Positions 18,082-27,005 of a DNA stretch of 58,702 bases are shown piece by piece; the stretch's first letter is position 1; every line of letters starts with the position of its first letter. The DNA lies in assembly GCF_001942625.1 (NCBI RefSeq), contig NZ_MLCL01000027.1, positions 1 through 58,702 of the forward strand. The letters run 5' to 3'. A program made the translations under genes and the position numbers. The stretch is from Mycobacterium syngnathidarum (lineage in GTDB: Bacteria > Actinomycetota > Actinomycetes > Mycobacteriales > Mycobacteriaceae). The notes under the pieces were generated by a model. It did not search any database and had not been told where the DNA came from. It saw nothing but the letters and a program-made list of their open reading frames with translations.

Positions 18082-18936
18082 TCACCCCGCCAGGTTGAAA
18101 TTGCCGGACTGGCCGTAGATAGCCAGCGAGACGAATACGATTTCCACCGCCGCGACCACCATGGAGGTGCGCACCGCACGCCCCACGGCCTCCCCGACAC
18201 CGGCGGGACCGCCGGTTGCGGTGTACCCGTAGTAGGTGTGCACCAGAAGGATCACCACCGTCATCGCGACCGCTTGAAAGAACGACCAGATCAGGTCGGT
18301 GGGATTGAGGAATGTGTTGAAGTAGTGGTCGTACACGCCCGAGCCCTGCCCATAAATCGCCGTGGTGCCGGTGCGCGCGGCGAGAAACGCCATCATCACC
18401 GCCACGCAGTACAGCGGAATCACCACGATGACACCGGCCAATACCCGGGTGGAGGCCAGATAGGCGACGGTGCGAACACCGAGCACCTCGAGCGCGTCGA
18501 TCTCCTCGTTGATGCGCATCGCTCCGATCTGAGCGGTGGCGCCGGCGCCAATGGTGGCCGAAAGCGCCACCGCGGTGGTGCCCGGCACGATGAGCCGGAC
18601 GTTGAAGAAGGCCGAGGCAAACCCCGTCAACGCCTCCACCCCGACGGACGCAAACTGGTTGTAGCCCTGCACCGCGACCAACGCGCCAGTGGTCATCGTC
18701 AAGAAGCCAACGATCGCGACCGTGCCCCCCACCACGGCCAATGCCCCAGAGCCCAAACCCATCTGGGCGATGAGCCGCAGCAGTTCGGTCCTGCAGTGGA
18801 CAACGGCGTCCGGGATGGAACTCAGGGTCGTGACGTAGAACCGTGTCTGTGCGCCGATGCTGTTCCACCCGGCGATCAGCGACTCGAGGGCGCGCCGAAG
18901 CCCCGGGTGCAAACTCGAGACGACACTGCTGCTCAT
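18082..18936 (-). CDS. yrbEB: YrbEB, Mce ABC-type permease subunit (MlaE family)
   Basis: Integral membrane protein of 284 residues with about five to six hydrophobic segments and the MlaE signatures GFASAFFNVRLIVPGTTAVA, AQIGAMRINEEIDALEVLGV and a C-terminal GGPAGVGEAVGRAVRTSMVV. With YrbEA it forms the inner-membrane channel of the Mce importer. The ATPase (MceG/MkL) is normally encoded elsewhere and is absent here. Nine bases separate it from yrbEA and six from mceA. Confidence 0.93.
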   Translation of the reverse strand: MSSSVVSSLHPGLRRALESLIAGWNSIGAQTRFYVTTLSSIPDAVVHCRTELLRLIAQMGLGSGALAVVGGTVAIVGFLTMTTGALVAVQGYNQFASVGVEALTGFASAFFNVRLIVPGTTAVALSATIGAGATAQIGAMRINEEIDALEVLGVRTVAYLASTRVLAGVIVVIPLYCVAVMMAFLAARTGTTAIYGQGSGVYDHYFNTFLNPTDLIWSFFQAVAMTVVILLVHTYYGYTATGGPAGVGEAVGRAVRTSMVVAAVEIVFVSLAIYGQSGNFNLAG

Positions 18937-18945
18937 GGATCGCCC

Positions 18946-19716
18946 TTACTGCACCGTGAACTGGATGCCGACGGCAGTGACGATGACGTTGATGGCGAAC
19001 AGCACCATAAAGGTGAACACCACGGTTTCGTTCACCGCATTGCCCACACCGGCCGGGCCGCCGCCCACCGAAATGCCCTTGTAGCACGCGATAAGCCCGG
19101 CCGCCAGCCCGAACAGCATCGCCTTGGTCAACGAGACGACAACATCGGCGGCGCCGGTGAGCACCGTTAGCCCCGCGACGAACGCACCCGGTGAGACGTG
19201 CTGGATGCTGACGACGAAGAAAAACGCCCCAGTCAGGCCCACCAAGATCACCGTGGAGGCCAGGGCCAACGACACCGTGGTGGCGGCGAGCACCCGAGGA
19301 ACCACCAGCGCTTGGATCGGGTTGATGCCCATCACCCGCAGCGCGTCGACCTCCTCGCGAATCGTCCGCGCACCCAGATCCGCACACATCGCGGTGGCGC
19401 CCGCGCCGGACACCACCAGAACCGTCACGATCGGGCCGATCTGGTTCACTGTCCCGATCGCGGCGCCGGTGCCGGAGAAATCCGCCGCTCCGAACTCGGT
19501 CAGCAGAATGCTGAAGATGAACACCAACAGCACCGAGTACGGCAGCGTCAACATCAGTGCCGGCAGCATCGACACCCGCGCCACAAACCAGGTTTGACTC
19601 AGGTACTCACGCCACGCGAACGGCGGGCGGAACATCTGCACAAACGTGTCTAGCGACATCGCAAAGAAGTCGCCGACACCGCGCATCGGGGTCAATAGAA
19701 CGCGCGACGCCATCAC
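18946..19716 (-). CDS. yrbEA: YrbEA, Mce ABC-type permease subunit (MlaE family)
   Basis: Membrane protein of 256 residues; first gene of the mce operon. MlaE features: QTWFVARVSMLPALMLTLPY, GARTIREEVDALRVMGINPI and GGPAGVGNAVNETVVFTFMV. Partner of YrbEB. Start is GTG 19716 or the next codon, ATG 19713; no strong ribosome site is seen before either. The promoter for the twelve-gene operon should lie just upstream (19717-20521). Confidence 0.93.
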   Translation of the reverse strand: MMASRVLLTPMRGVGDFFAMSLDTFVQMFRPPFAWREYLSQTWFVARVSMLPALMLTLPYSVLLVFIFSILLTEFGAADFSGTGAAIGTVNQIGPIVTVLVVSGAGATAMCADLGARTIREEVDALRVMGINPIQALVVPRVLAATTVSLALASTVILVGLTGAFFFVVSIQHVSPGAFVAGLTVLTGAADVVVSLTKAMLFGLAAGLIACYKGISVGGGPAGVGNAVNETVVFTFMVLFAINVIVTAVGIQFTVQ

Positions 19717-20521
19717 GACGGGTTCCCGCTGACCACGCCCTCCGACCGCCGCTGACGGCCGGCTGGGCCGCTGAGCGTTGCGTGAATGACCAGTAGCTCA
19801 GGTGTGCGCGTCACAGCCAGCACCGTCATCAGACCACCTCCGTTCTTTCGCACGTCCCCGGCACACCGATTTCTGGTAAGCATTGGCGATACTATAGAGG
19901 ACGTTGTGATTGCCGTCACCCCCCTTTGCATCGTTGCCAGAGATTGCCCGCCCATGCTGTGTTGCATGAGATACCGCTGGCCAGCCTTTCGGCTTGCGCG
20001 CACCTGCCCGCCACCGGCGCCTTCCACCGGTTCGGTCCCGGCGAACTAGACCGGAGCCGAGTTGCGCAGCCCGCGCCAACCGGACTCAGGAGAAGCAACA
20101 GCGTGTCCGTGGTGCAGAGACGGATTAGGAGGAGGGCAGCACATACGACGTGACGACATCCGCAATTCCGCTCGGTGGGCGAGCCGAAAACCATGAAGCC
20201 GCCGATACCACTGCATCGCCTATGGGTCGCTTCTAGGTGGCGCGCCTGAGCGGCGAGCGCCGCGGTCTTCCCAGGAAACTGGCGGCCAGGGATCCTGTTG
20301 AGTTTGCTGCGAGTAAGCTGCGGGAGAATGGGGGCCGAGCTATACATATGGATCATCATGAGGATAGAATGGGGAGGGCGGCCTGGCTGCGATCCTGTCG
20401 CAACGCCACTTCCCGGTCCGTACGGTTGGTGTACGCGTGCGAGCCGGCGAGACCGGACAGTCGCCACCGGATAGTGAAAGGTTAGTAACATCATCGGGTC
20501 GATTTGCGACTGGAGGAGCGG
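19717..20521. promoter_or_regulatory. Non-coding gap between mce operon and thiolase-like gene
   Basis: About 800 bp between two divergently transcribed units. I find no convincing gene on either strand. Local AT-rich patches (around 19887-19900 and 20338-20375) could hold promoters for the mce operon and for the gene at 20522. AGGAG at 20513 serves that gene. The length is large for a simple promoter, so decayed coding sequence cannot be excluded. Confidence 0.4.
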
Positions 20522-21709
20522 ATGACAGGGCGGAGCTTTGTGGTCGGGGTGGGAATGGTGCCGTTCGCCACCCCGAGCAACAGTGATCCCTACGACGTGA
20601 TGGCAGAAGGCGCTGTCAAAGCCGCGCTGGCCGATGCCGGTGTGGATCTCGCCGACGTGCAGCAGGCCTATGCCGGTTATGTCTACGGCGATTCGACGTG
20701 TGGACAGAATGCGCTGTATCGAGTCGGGATGACGGGCGTGCCGGTGGTCAACGTGAACAACAACTGCGCCACGGGCTCCTCGGCGTTGTGGCTAGCTCGC
20801 CAGGCGGTGGCCGGTGGTGCTGCAGACTGCGTCCTCGCGTTCGGGTTCGAGCAGATGCAACGTGGCGCGCTGAAGTCGCACTGGGATGATCGGCCGACAC
20901 CCTTCGCGCGGTTCGCCGAGGCCGCCAGCGGAGCGCAAGACTGCCCCGACGGGGTACCCATGCCGGCACTGTGGTTCGGCGGCGCGGGCGCCCAGTACGC
21001 CGACCGGTTCGGAATCCGTCCGGAGACCTTCGCCAAGATCGCGGTGAAGGCGCGCCGACACGCGGCCAATAACCCCTACGCGGTGTTCCGTGATCCCCTG
21101 ACAGTGGAAGAGGTGCTGGCCTCCCCGCATATCTATGGCCCATTGACCCGGTTGCAGTGTTGCCCGCCCACCTGCGGAGCGGCGGCCGCGGTGCTGTGCA
21201 GCGAGGAGTTCGCCCGCCGCCGCGGCCTCGACACCACGGTCGCTATCGCCGCGCAGGCGTTGACCACCGACACCGACACCAGCTTCGCCGACGCCGACAT
21301 GGCCAAGCTGGTGGGCTATGACATGGCGCAGTCGGCGGCACGGCAGGTCTACGAACAAGCCGGGGTCGACCCCATCGACATCCGGGTCGTCGAATTGCAC
21401 GACTGCTTCACCACCAATGAACTGCTGACCTATGAGGCGCTCGGGCTCACCCCAGAGGGCACCGCGGAAAGATTCATCACCGACGACGACAACACCTACG
21501 GCGGCCAGGTCGTGACCAACCCCTCCGGCGGGCTGCTCTCCAAAGGGCATCCTCTGGGGGCAACGGGCCTCGCCCAGTGTGCCGAGCTGGTGTGGCAGCT
21601 CCGAGGCCAGGCCGCAGAGCGGCAGGTGGAGGACGTCAACCTCGCGCTGCAACACAACATCGGTCTCGGCGGGGCCGCGGTCGTCACGCTCTACGAGAAA
21701 ACACGTTGA
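20522..21709 (+). CDS. Thiolase-like lipid-transfer protein (SCPx/acetyl-CoA acetyltransferase type)
   Basis: Protein of 395 residues of the thiolase superfamily. A nucleophile-type motif NVNNNCATGSSALWLARQAV lies near residue 85, then a late ELHDCFTTNELLTYEALGL segment and the family motif GGLLSKGHPLGATGLAQCAE. These enzymes cleave 3-ketoacyl-CoA or act as lipid-transfer thiolases in sterol side-chain removal. Start is ATG 20522 because GGAGGAG lies six bases before it; an in-frame codon 18 bp upstream is less likely. It stands alone on the plus strand, with a decayed hydratase downstream. Confidence 0.85.
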   Translation: MTGRSFVVGVGMVPFATPSNSDPYDVMAEGAVKAALADAGVDLADVQQAYAGYVYGDSTCGQNALYRVGMTGVPVVNVNNNCATGSSALWLARQAVAGGAADCVLAFGFEQMQRGALKSHWDDRPTPFARFAEAASGAQDCPDGVPMPALWFGGAGAQYADRFGIRPETFAKIAVKARRHAANNPYAVFRDPLTVEEVLASPHIYGPLTRLQCCPPTCGAAAAVLCSEEFARRRGLDTTVAIAAQALTTDTDTSFADADMAKLVGYDMAQSAARQVYEQAGVDPIDIRVVELHDCFTTNELLTYEALGLTPEGTAERFITDDDNTYGGQVVTNPSGGLLSKGHPLGATGLAQCAELVWQLRGQAAERQVEDVNLALQHNIGLGGAAVVTLYEKTR

Positions 21710-21755
21710 CATGCCCCGGTAGTGAGGCGGTATTACGAAAGAAGCGTTGCCCGAG

Positions 21756-21965
21756 ATGACCATGACGATCGACGCCGGCAGGCTCCGCTTTCTGCGCCAA
21801 AGTTACCGGACAGGCCGATCCCGTCTACTTCGACCACGGCGCCGCCCGCGCCCTCCGACTGAGGGTTCAGCCGCCTTTTCTGGTGGCAATCAATCTCGAA
21901 CAGCCGGTTAGTGATCATCGCAGGCGACATGCCCCATATCAGCATGCGTTGACCTGGGACCGCAT
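21756..21965 (+). pseudogene. Decayed MaoC-like (FAS1-type) dehydratase remnant
   Basis: Short pieces of a hydratase N-terminal domain are readable in shifted frames. One frame gives MTMTIDAGRLRF, and the next AKVTGQADPVYFDHGAARAL then VQPPFLVAINLEQPVSDH. In intact family members these join as a continuous N-terminal hot-dog domain. After about 21905 the sequence no longer resembles the family. It lies just downstream of the thiolase-like gene, so a thiolase-hydratase pair was probably present before decay. The rest of the 21710-22065 gap shows nothing else. Confidence 0.5.
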
Positions 21966-22065
21966 TGAAGTCACACATCGATTGCTGTTCGCGCACCGTT
22001 CAGGGACCGCAGTTCATGCCCGAGCGCAGCAGACATTTCGCTACCGTTTTTTTCAGCGCTCGGCC

Positions 22066-22887
22066 CTAGCCCTCGTCACGTTCGTGGTTAGCTGCGGAAG
22101 GAAACCGCGGAGGGCGGCGATCTTTGATGGCGGACGCGCCCTCAATCACATCTACGTCGAAGAAATTCAGCATCTCAAGCGCCAGTGAAGCCTCGAAAAT
22201 CGGACCCGCGTTTCGCACCCAGTGGTTCAACGCCCGTTTGGTCCACCTAACGGCGTGCTGCGGGCCACCAGCCAGCTTTTGAGCCACTTCAAGGGCGGTG
22301 GGCAGGACTTCCTCGGGCGGACGGCACAGGCTGACCAAGCCGATTCGCTCGGCCTCTTTCCCGTCAATGAAATCTGCGGTCAGCAAATAATACTTGGCCT
22401 TGGCAAGGCCACACAGAATGGGCCAGACGATTGCGGCATGGTCGCCGGCGCCAACCCCGAGTCGTAGATGGCCGTCAGTCAGCTGCGCGTCCTCGGCTAT
22501 CACCGAAACGTCAGCCATCAAAGCTACCGCCAGTCCCGCACCGACGGCCACCCCATTGATCGCCGAGATGATTGGTTTGTCGCAATTCGCGATGTTGTAG
22601 ACGATGTCGCGTGCCTCGGCCATTGTCTCGACGATCTGCGAGAAGTCGTTTGCCTGATCGAGCACCATGTCGAGGTCACCCCCCGCGCAAAAAGCCTTGC
22701 CAGCGCCCGTGACAACGGCGACCCGAGTTTGCGAGTCAGTGCCGACGTCGAGCCACACCTTGCCCAACTCCCAGTGCAACCGCTTGTTGGCGGCATTGAG
22801 CCGGTCGGGCCGATTGATGGTGACTTGCAGAACGCCCTCGCTGGGGCGGTCGAACGTGAGGTGCTGGTACTGGTCATAGCTGCTCAT
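22066..22887 (-). CDS. Enoyl-CoA hydratase/isomerase (crotonase family)
   Basis: Crotonase-fold protein of 273 residues. Oxyanion-hole segments are [14 protein letters not shown] (near 67) and [20 protein letters not shown] (near 112), followed by [20 protein letters not shown]. The usual catalytic Glu of hydratases at the LTDGHLRLG segment is not obvious, so isomerase or hydrolase activity is possible. Last gene of a five-gene minus-strand operon; it overlaps the MaoC gene by four bases and has AAGGAGAG before its ATG. Confidence 0.87.
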   Translation of the reverse strand: MSSYDQYQHLTFDRPSEGVLQVTINRPDRLNAANKRLHWELGKVWLDVGTDSQTRVAVVTGAGKAFCAGGDLDMVLDQANDFSQIVETMAEARDIVYNIANCDKPIISAINGVAVGAGLAVALMADVSVIAEDAQLTDGHLRLGVGAGDHAAIVWPILCGLAKAKYYLLTADFIDGKEAERIGLVSLCRPPEEVLPTALEVAQKLAGGPQHAVRWTKRALNHWVRNAGPIFEASLALEMLNFFDVDVIEGASAIKDRRPPRFPSAANHERDEG

Positions 22888-23897
22888 CGAGTCTCTCCTT
22901 GATCAGACAGTAGGCGCCGCGCACGGAGACCGTCGAGGTTGAAAGTGAGTAGGGACCGCGCGGAAAGTCCGTGTTCGGTGTGACAGTCGACGGCGACGGT
23001 GGCTGTCCGCGCGGTGTCGCGTTGGTTCACTGCCAGCACCCGCCCGTCGGTCCGCAGCGTATCGCCAGCGCACACCGGGGCCATCATCTGCAACTGCCGA
23101 CGAGCAAGCCATGCCTGCGGGCCGGCCCACGCCTTGCCGATCCGGTCCACCAACCCGTGGAAGAACATCGTGTTCAGGTAGACATCGCGGGCACCCTGCT
23201 CTTTGGCGTAGGCCTGGTCGTGGTGACCACGGAAGAAGTCGCGGGTGGCGGCCGCGTTTAGTACGCACCGCGTGACGGTGACCGGCATCGTCACCTCAGG
23301 CAACACCTCGACGGGCTCAGCGCGGGGTTGTTCGGCCGGGCCCGGTCGTCGTTGAGGGGTTCCGCCCGCCCCAACAACGTAGCGGAACAGCACGTTGTCG
23401 TTGGTCGCCACCAGGGTGCCATTCTGGTTGCGGCATTCACTGCGCGTGGTCACGAAGTGCCCGACACCCAGTGCGGTTCGTTTCTCTGCCGAGATCGATT
23501 CCACCCGCTCGGTGGAGATGAGCCGGTCCCCGACCCGCATCGGGGCGAAAAACCGGCTGTCTGTCGAGACGTTGATCAGCGTGGTACCCGGCAGCGGCAC
23601 CTCCAGCGCGAGCACCGGCGCGTGTTCGGGCTTGCGCCGCGGGTTCCACGGCAGCGGGAACGCCCACACCATGAGCATGCCCGGCGGCGAGATCCGAGCC
23701 CCGTATCTCGTCGTCGCGGCCTCAGTATCCCAGTAATTCTCGTCAGCATCCTCTATCAGGGCACAGAAGTAGGCGATTTGGGCTTCGTTGACCGCGAACG
23801 GCGACCGACTGGTTACTTCGCGGCCCACCCAGACGGCCGCTTCTTCGGCCGGCCCGGTGACCACGTAGCTGAGCGCGTCGGCGTAATTAACGCCCAT
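22884..23897 (-). CDS. MaoC-family two-domain hydratase/dehydratase
   Basis: Protein of 337 residues with two hot-dog halves. The N-terminal half has the FAS1-like dehydratase pattern (AYFCALIEDADENYWDTEAA, ISPPGMLMVWAF); the C-terminal half has DFFRGHHDQAYAKEQGARDV followed by YLNTMFFHGLVDRIGKAW. Such enzymes hydrate enoyl-CoA thioesters. Coupled to the DUF35 gene upstream by a one-base stop/start overlap (TGATG). The order thiolase-like, DUF35, MaoC recalls the ltp2-chsH2-chsH1 region of cholesterol side-chain degradation, where hydratase and aldolase act in sequence. The steroid link is inference. Confidence 0.85.
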   Translation of the reverse strand: MGVNYADALSYVVTGPAEEAAVWVGREVTSRSPFAVNEAQIAYFCALIEDADENYWDTEAATTRYGARISPPGMLMVWAFPLPWNPRRKPEHAPVLALEVPLPGTTLINVSTDSRFFAPMRVGDRLISTERVESISAEKRTALGVGHFVTTRSECRNQNGTLVATNDNVLFRYVVGAGGTPQRRPGPAEQPRAEPVEVLPEVTMPVTVTRCVLNAAATRDFFRGHHDQAYAKEQGARDVYLNTMFFHGLVDRIGKAWAGPQAWLARRQLQMMAPVCAGDTLRTDGRVLAVNQRDTARTATVAVDCHTEHGLSARSLLTFNLDGLRARRLLSDQGETR

Positions 23898-24301
23898 CAG
23901 CGTGCGGACCCGATCGGGCGGAACTGCGGAATCGCGAGTTCGCCCCGCGGTTCGAACGTGACCTCGACCGGTGTGCCGACCTCAACGTCCTCCGGCGAAC
24001 AGTCGACCACGTTGGCCATCATTCGCGGGCCTTCCGACAATTCGATGACGGCCAGCACGTAGGGCACCGCGAAGGCCGGCGACGGGGGCTGGTAGACCAC
24101 GGTGTAGGTGAGCACCGTCCCTCGCCCCGAGGGTTGTTCCCACGTCAGATCGGTTCCCCAGCAATACGGACACCATCGGCGAGGATGGTGGTGAAACCGG
24201 CCGCAGGCGCGGCATCGTGGCAGCACGAACCGGCCCGCGGCCGCTTCCTGCCAGTAGACCGCCGTGCTCGCGGTCAGCGCGGGAACCGGTGGGGTTGTCA
24301 T
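23897..24301 (-). CDS. DUF35 (zinc ribbon/OB-fold) partner of the lipid-transfer thiolase
   Basis: Small protein of 134 residues. A rubredoxin-like zinc ribbon is formed by C30-x2-C33 and C44-x2-C47 (PRCRACGRFHHHPRRWCPYC), then an OB-fold (RGTVLTYTVVYQPPSPAFAV). DUF35 proteins pair with thiolase-like Ltp proteins; in steroid side-chain pathways the pair forms a retro-aldolase. Its start overlaps the end of the Ltp gene by four bases, supporting a complex. Confidence 0.88.
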   Translation of the reverse strand: MTTPPVPALTASTAVYWQEAAAGRFVLPRCRACGRFHHHPRRWCPYCWGTDLTWEQPSGRGTVLTYTVVYQPPSPAFAVPYVLAVIELSEGPRMMANVVDCSPEDVEVGTPVEVTFEPRGELAIPQFRPIGSAR

Positions 24302-25482
24302 GGTGTCCTTCCCAGCAGGACCGTCGAGTGGTCGGCCATCACGCCGCCGTAGGTGTGAACCAGCGCGATCTCGGCGTCCACTTGGCGGCCTTCGGCTTGG
24401 CCCATCACTTGACGTGCCCCCTCGACGAGCATCGACATGCCCGAAGCGTCGCCGGTGTGCCCGAACGACAGCAACCCACCGTAGGTGTTGATCGGCAGAT
24501 CGCCGCCCGGGGCGCCGCGACCGTCCAGGAAGAAGTGGCCTCCTTTGCCCGGCTCGACCAGGCCGGTCTCCTCCACCAGCAAGATCGGGTTGATGGTGAA
24601 CGCGTCGTAGAGTTCGGCGAGGTCCACATCGGACGGAGACACGCCCGCCATGTCGAATGCGGCGCGCGCCGAAACGCCGGCGCCCATCGTGGCGAAGTCG
24701 CTTGCGTGGCTGATGTTGCCGTGGTCGTGGAACTCCCCAAAGCCGAGCAGATATGCGGGCTGTTCGGTGAGTTCGCGAGCCCGCTCACCGCTCGTGACCA
24801 GGAACGCCGCGCCTCCCTCGCAGGGCACCGAGCAGTCCAGCAGGTTGAACGGCCACGCGATCGGGCGTGAATCCAGCACCATCTCGATGGTGAGCGGGCC
24901 GGCGTCACGCATCAGGGCGTCGGGGTGTCGCAGCGCCCAGTCGCGGCTGCAAACCGCAACCGCCGCCAGGGCGTCCCGCGATGTACCACGTTCGGCCATG
25001 TGCCGGGTGGCCGCCAGCGCGTAAAGCGCCGGAATGAAGCTGCCATAGGGATACTCGAAGTCGGGGTGGCTGATCATGCGTGCCATGGCGTCTGCGCCGC
25101 CCGCGCCCACCTTGGGAAACTTGCCCGCCCCGACGCACAGCACCGAGTCCGCAAGGCCCGCGCCGATCGCCAGCGCTGCACGCGAGAGCATGATCGTGTA
25201 GGTCGCGCCGCCCGCGTTGATCGTCTCGCAGAACCGTGGACGAATCCCCAGGGCGTCGTTGAGCCGCTCATGGACGAAGATATCAGCGCCATGCCCCGCG
25301 GCCATGCCCGCCGGGCACACCAGCAGACCATCGACGTCGTCGGGCCCAACCTGAGCGCCTTCCAAGAACCGGCGCAGCACCAATTCCGGCATGCCCGCCC
25401 CGTCCTCGTCGGGATATCGCCCTGGGCGCAGTTCCTCGACCGCCGCGATGGCGGGACGGCCGGCAAGGGCACGCGAACTCAT
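24298..25482 (-). CDS. Lipid-transfer protein / thiolase-like aldolase subunit (Ltp type)
   Basis: Protein of 394 residues of the non-decarboxylating thiolase group. Segments include FCETINAGGATYTIMLSRAA where thiolases have the nucleophilic Cys; here it is Gly, as in aldolase-type Ltp proteins. Late motifs are ELYDAFTINPILLVEETGLV and NTYGGLLSFGHTGDASGMSM. I therefore favour a retro-aldolase over a thiolase. Start chosen at ATG 25482 because homology-like sequence (LAGRPAIAAVEELRPG) begins there; an in-frame GTG at 25575 would add 31 unusual residues. Second gene of the fadE-ltp-DUF35-maoC-ech operon. Confidence 0.85.
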   Translation of the reverse strand: MSSRALAGRPAIAAVEELRPGRYPDEDGAGMPELVLRRFLEGAQVGPDDVDGLLVCPAGMAAGHGADIFVHERLNDALGIRPRFCETINAGGATYTIMLSRAALAIGAGLADSVLCVGAGKFPKVGAGGADAMARMISHPDFEYPYGSFIPALYALAATRHMAERGTSRDALAAVAVCSRDWALRHPDALMRDAGPLTIEMVLDSRPIAWPFNLLDCSVPCEGGAAFLVTSGERARELTEQPAYLLGFGEFHDHGNISHASDFATMGAGVSARAAFDMAGVSPSDVDLAELYDAFTINPILLVEETGLVEPGKGGHFFLDGRGAPGGDLPINTYGGLLSFGHTGDASGMSMLVEGARQVMGQAEGRQVDAEIALVHTYGGVMADHSTVLLGRTP

Positions 25483-25593
25483 GACAACCTCGCAATCGTT
25501 CAGATACCAATACGTCGCCAGCCCGTACAAGAACCCGTCGAACGTCATCAAAGCGGCCGTCGCCGATGCGCTCACCAGGAATCGCCCCCGACG

Positions 25594-26748
25594 TCAGTAG
25601 GACTTGGGTAGGCCCAGGCTGTGCTGGGCGACGAAATTGAGGATCATCTCCCGGCTGATCGGCGCGGTGCGCATCAGCCGCGCCGGCCCCCACAGCGTTG
25701 CCAACCCGTATTCGGTGGCCATCCCATTGCCCCCGTGTGTCTGGATCGCCTGATCCAACGCCAGGATCCCCGCCTCCGCCGCGGCGTACTTCGCCATGTT
25801 GGCGGCCTCTCCCGCACCAGAATTCCCGGCGTCATGCAACTCGGCCGCCCGCTGGGTCATCAGCCGCGCCAGTTCGACCTGAATCTTGGCATGCGCCAGC
25901 GGATGCGCCACGCCCTGATGCGCGCCGATCGGGGTATTCCAGACCTGGCGTTCCCTGGCGTAAGCGCACGCCTTGTCCAGCGCGTAGCGGCCGATCCCGG
26001 TGCTCAACGCCGCGCCCATGATCCGCTCCGGGTTCAGCCCCATAAACACCTGTCGCAGCCCCTCGTCCTGCTCCCCGACCAGGTTTTCGGCGGGCACCCG
26101 CACGTCGTCGAAAAACAGCGTGAATTGCTTCTCGGGGGTGACTGCCTGCACCGGGATGAGTGTCTTCTGGAGCCCGGCAGCGTCGGTGGGCACCACCACC
26201 AGCGACAGCTGCCCCCGACCCCGCTCGTCGGTGCCGGTCCGGGTCACCACCAGGACCGCCTGGGCCTCATCGACCCCGGAAATGTAGTACTTGGTGCCGC
26301 GCAGCACCCACTCGTCGCCGTCACGCGTCGCGGTCGTGGCGATGTTGTGCGAATTAGAACCCGCATCCGGTTCGGTGATCGCAAACGCCATGATCATGTC
26401 ACCACTGGCGATCCCGGGCAGCCACCGCTGCTTTTGTTCCTCGCTGCCAAACGCCTGAATTATCGTGCCGCAGATCGCCGGTGATACCACCGTCATCAAC
26501 AGCGGACAACCCGCCGCGGCCAACTCCTCACCCACCGCGTGCAGCTCGTAGATACCCCCACCCCCACCGCCGTACTCCTCGGCAATGTTCACTCCCAAAA
26601 ACCCCTGCTTGCCGATCTCCCGCCACAGCTCTGTGGACTTCTCCCCCGCCAACGACTTGCTCAGGTAGTACTCATGGCCATACGAACGCGCAATCGCCGC
26701 CACCGCCGCCCGCAAATCCCGTCGCTCGTCACTTTCGCAAAGCTCCAT
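25594..26748 (-). CDS. Acyl-CoA dehydrogenase (FadE type)
   Basis: FAD enzyme of 384 residues that makes 2-enoyl-CoA. Family motifs: AFAITEPDAGSNSHNIATTA (flavin/substrate loop), RQVWNTPIGAHQGVAHPLAH and the C-terminal QTHGGNGMATEYGLATLWGP. First gene of the five-gene operon, with GGAAAGG before ATG 26748. About 110 bp separate it from the ltp start. It would create the double bond that the MaoC and crotonase enzymes then use. Confidence 0.9.
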   Translation of the reverse strand: MELCESDERRDLRAAVAAIARSYGHEYYLSKSLAGEKSTELWREIGKQGFLGVNIAEEYGGGGGGIYELHAVGEELAAAGCPLLMTVVSPAICGTIIQAFGSEEQKQRWLPGIASGDMIMAFAITEPDAGSNSHNIATTATRDGDEWVLRGTKYYISGVDEAQAVLVVTRTGTDERGRGQLSLVVVPTDAAGLQKTLIPVQAVTPEKQFTLFFDDVRVPAENLVGEQDEGLRQVFMGLNPERIMGAALSTGIGRYALDKACAYARERQVWNTPIGAHQGVAHPLAHAKIQVELARLMTQRAAELHDAGNSGAGEAANMAKYAAAEAGILALDQAIQTHGGNGMATEYGLATLWGPARLMRTAPISREMILNFVAQHSLGLPKSY

Positions 26749-26847
26749 CCCAACACACCTTTCCTGTCAACTGAGCATTACCGGCGGTCCAACGACCCGG
26801 TGAACGACGTTGCAGCCGCAACCCGTCGGCGTCGACTGCACAGTCTG

Positions 26848-26867
26848 CCGACCGACCGACCGACCGA
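26848..26867. repeat. Short CCGA tandem repeat
   Basis: Five copies of CCGA in a row, in the 257-bp gap between the fadE and fadD genes. It is a simple microsatellite and could vary by slippage. No gene or other structure is seen in this gap. Confidence 0.6.
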
Positions 26868-27005
26868 TCGGCCCGGCGATGCGGCGCGGAGCATTCAGCC
26901 CACGATCACACGTTATCGGCCATTAACATCCGGGCGCAAGCCACCATATGGGAGCGTCCGCCGCCAGCGTTGTCTCCGACGCGTCCCAAGGCAAGCGATT
27001 GACGG

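Noticed and set aside
16924..19170. 748-codon open frame on the plus strand across mceA, yrbEB and yrbEA
   Set aside because: It is antisense to three clearly real membrane and Mce genes; long antisense frames are expected in very GC-rich DNA. The translation (His/Arg/Gly-rich) matches no family.
19717..20521. Small genes in the mce upstream gap
   Set aside because: Several short open frames exist on both strands but none has a good start together with protein-like sequence.
24298..25575. Longer start for the Ltp protein at 25575
   Set aside because: The added 31 residues do not look like the family start and ATG 25482 is placed where family-like sequence begins; kept only as an alternative.
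26848..26867. Possible CRISPR-like repeat
   Set aside because: Only a four-base tandem repeat without spacers or cas genes.
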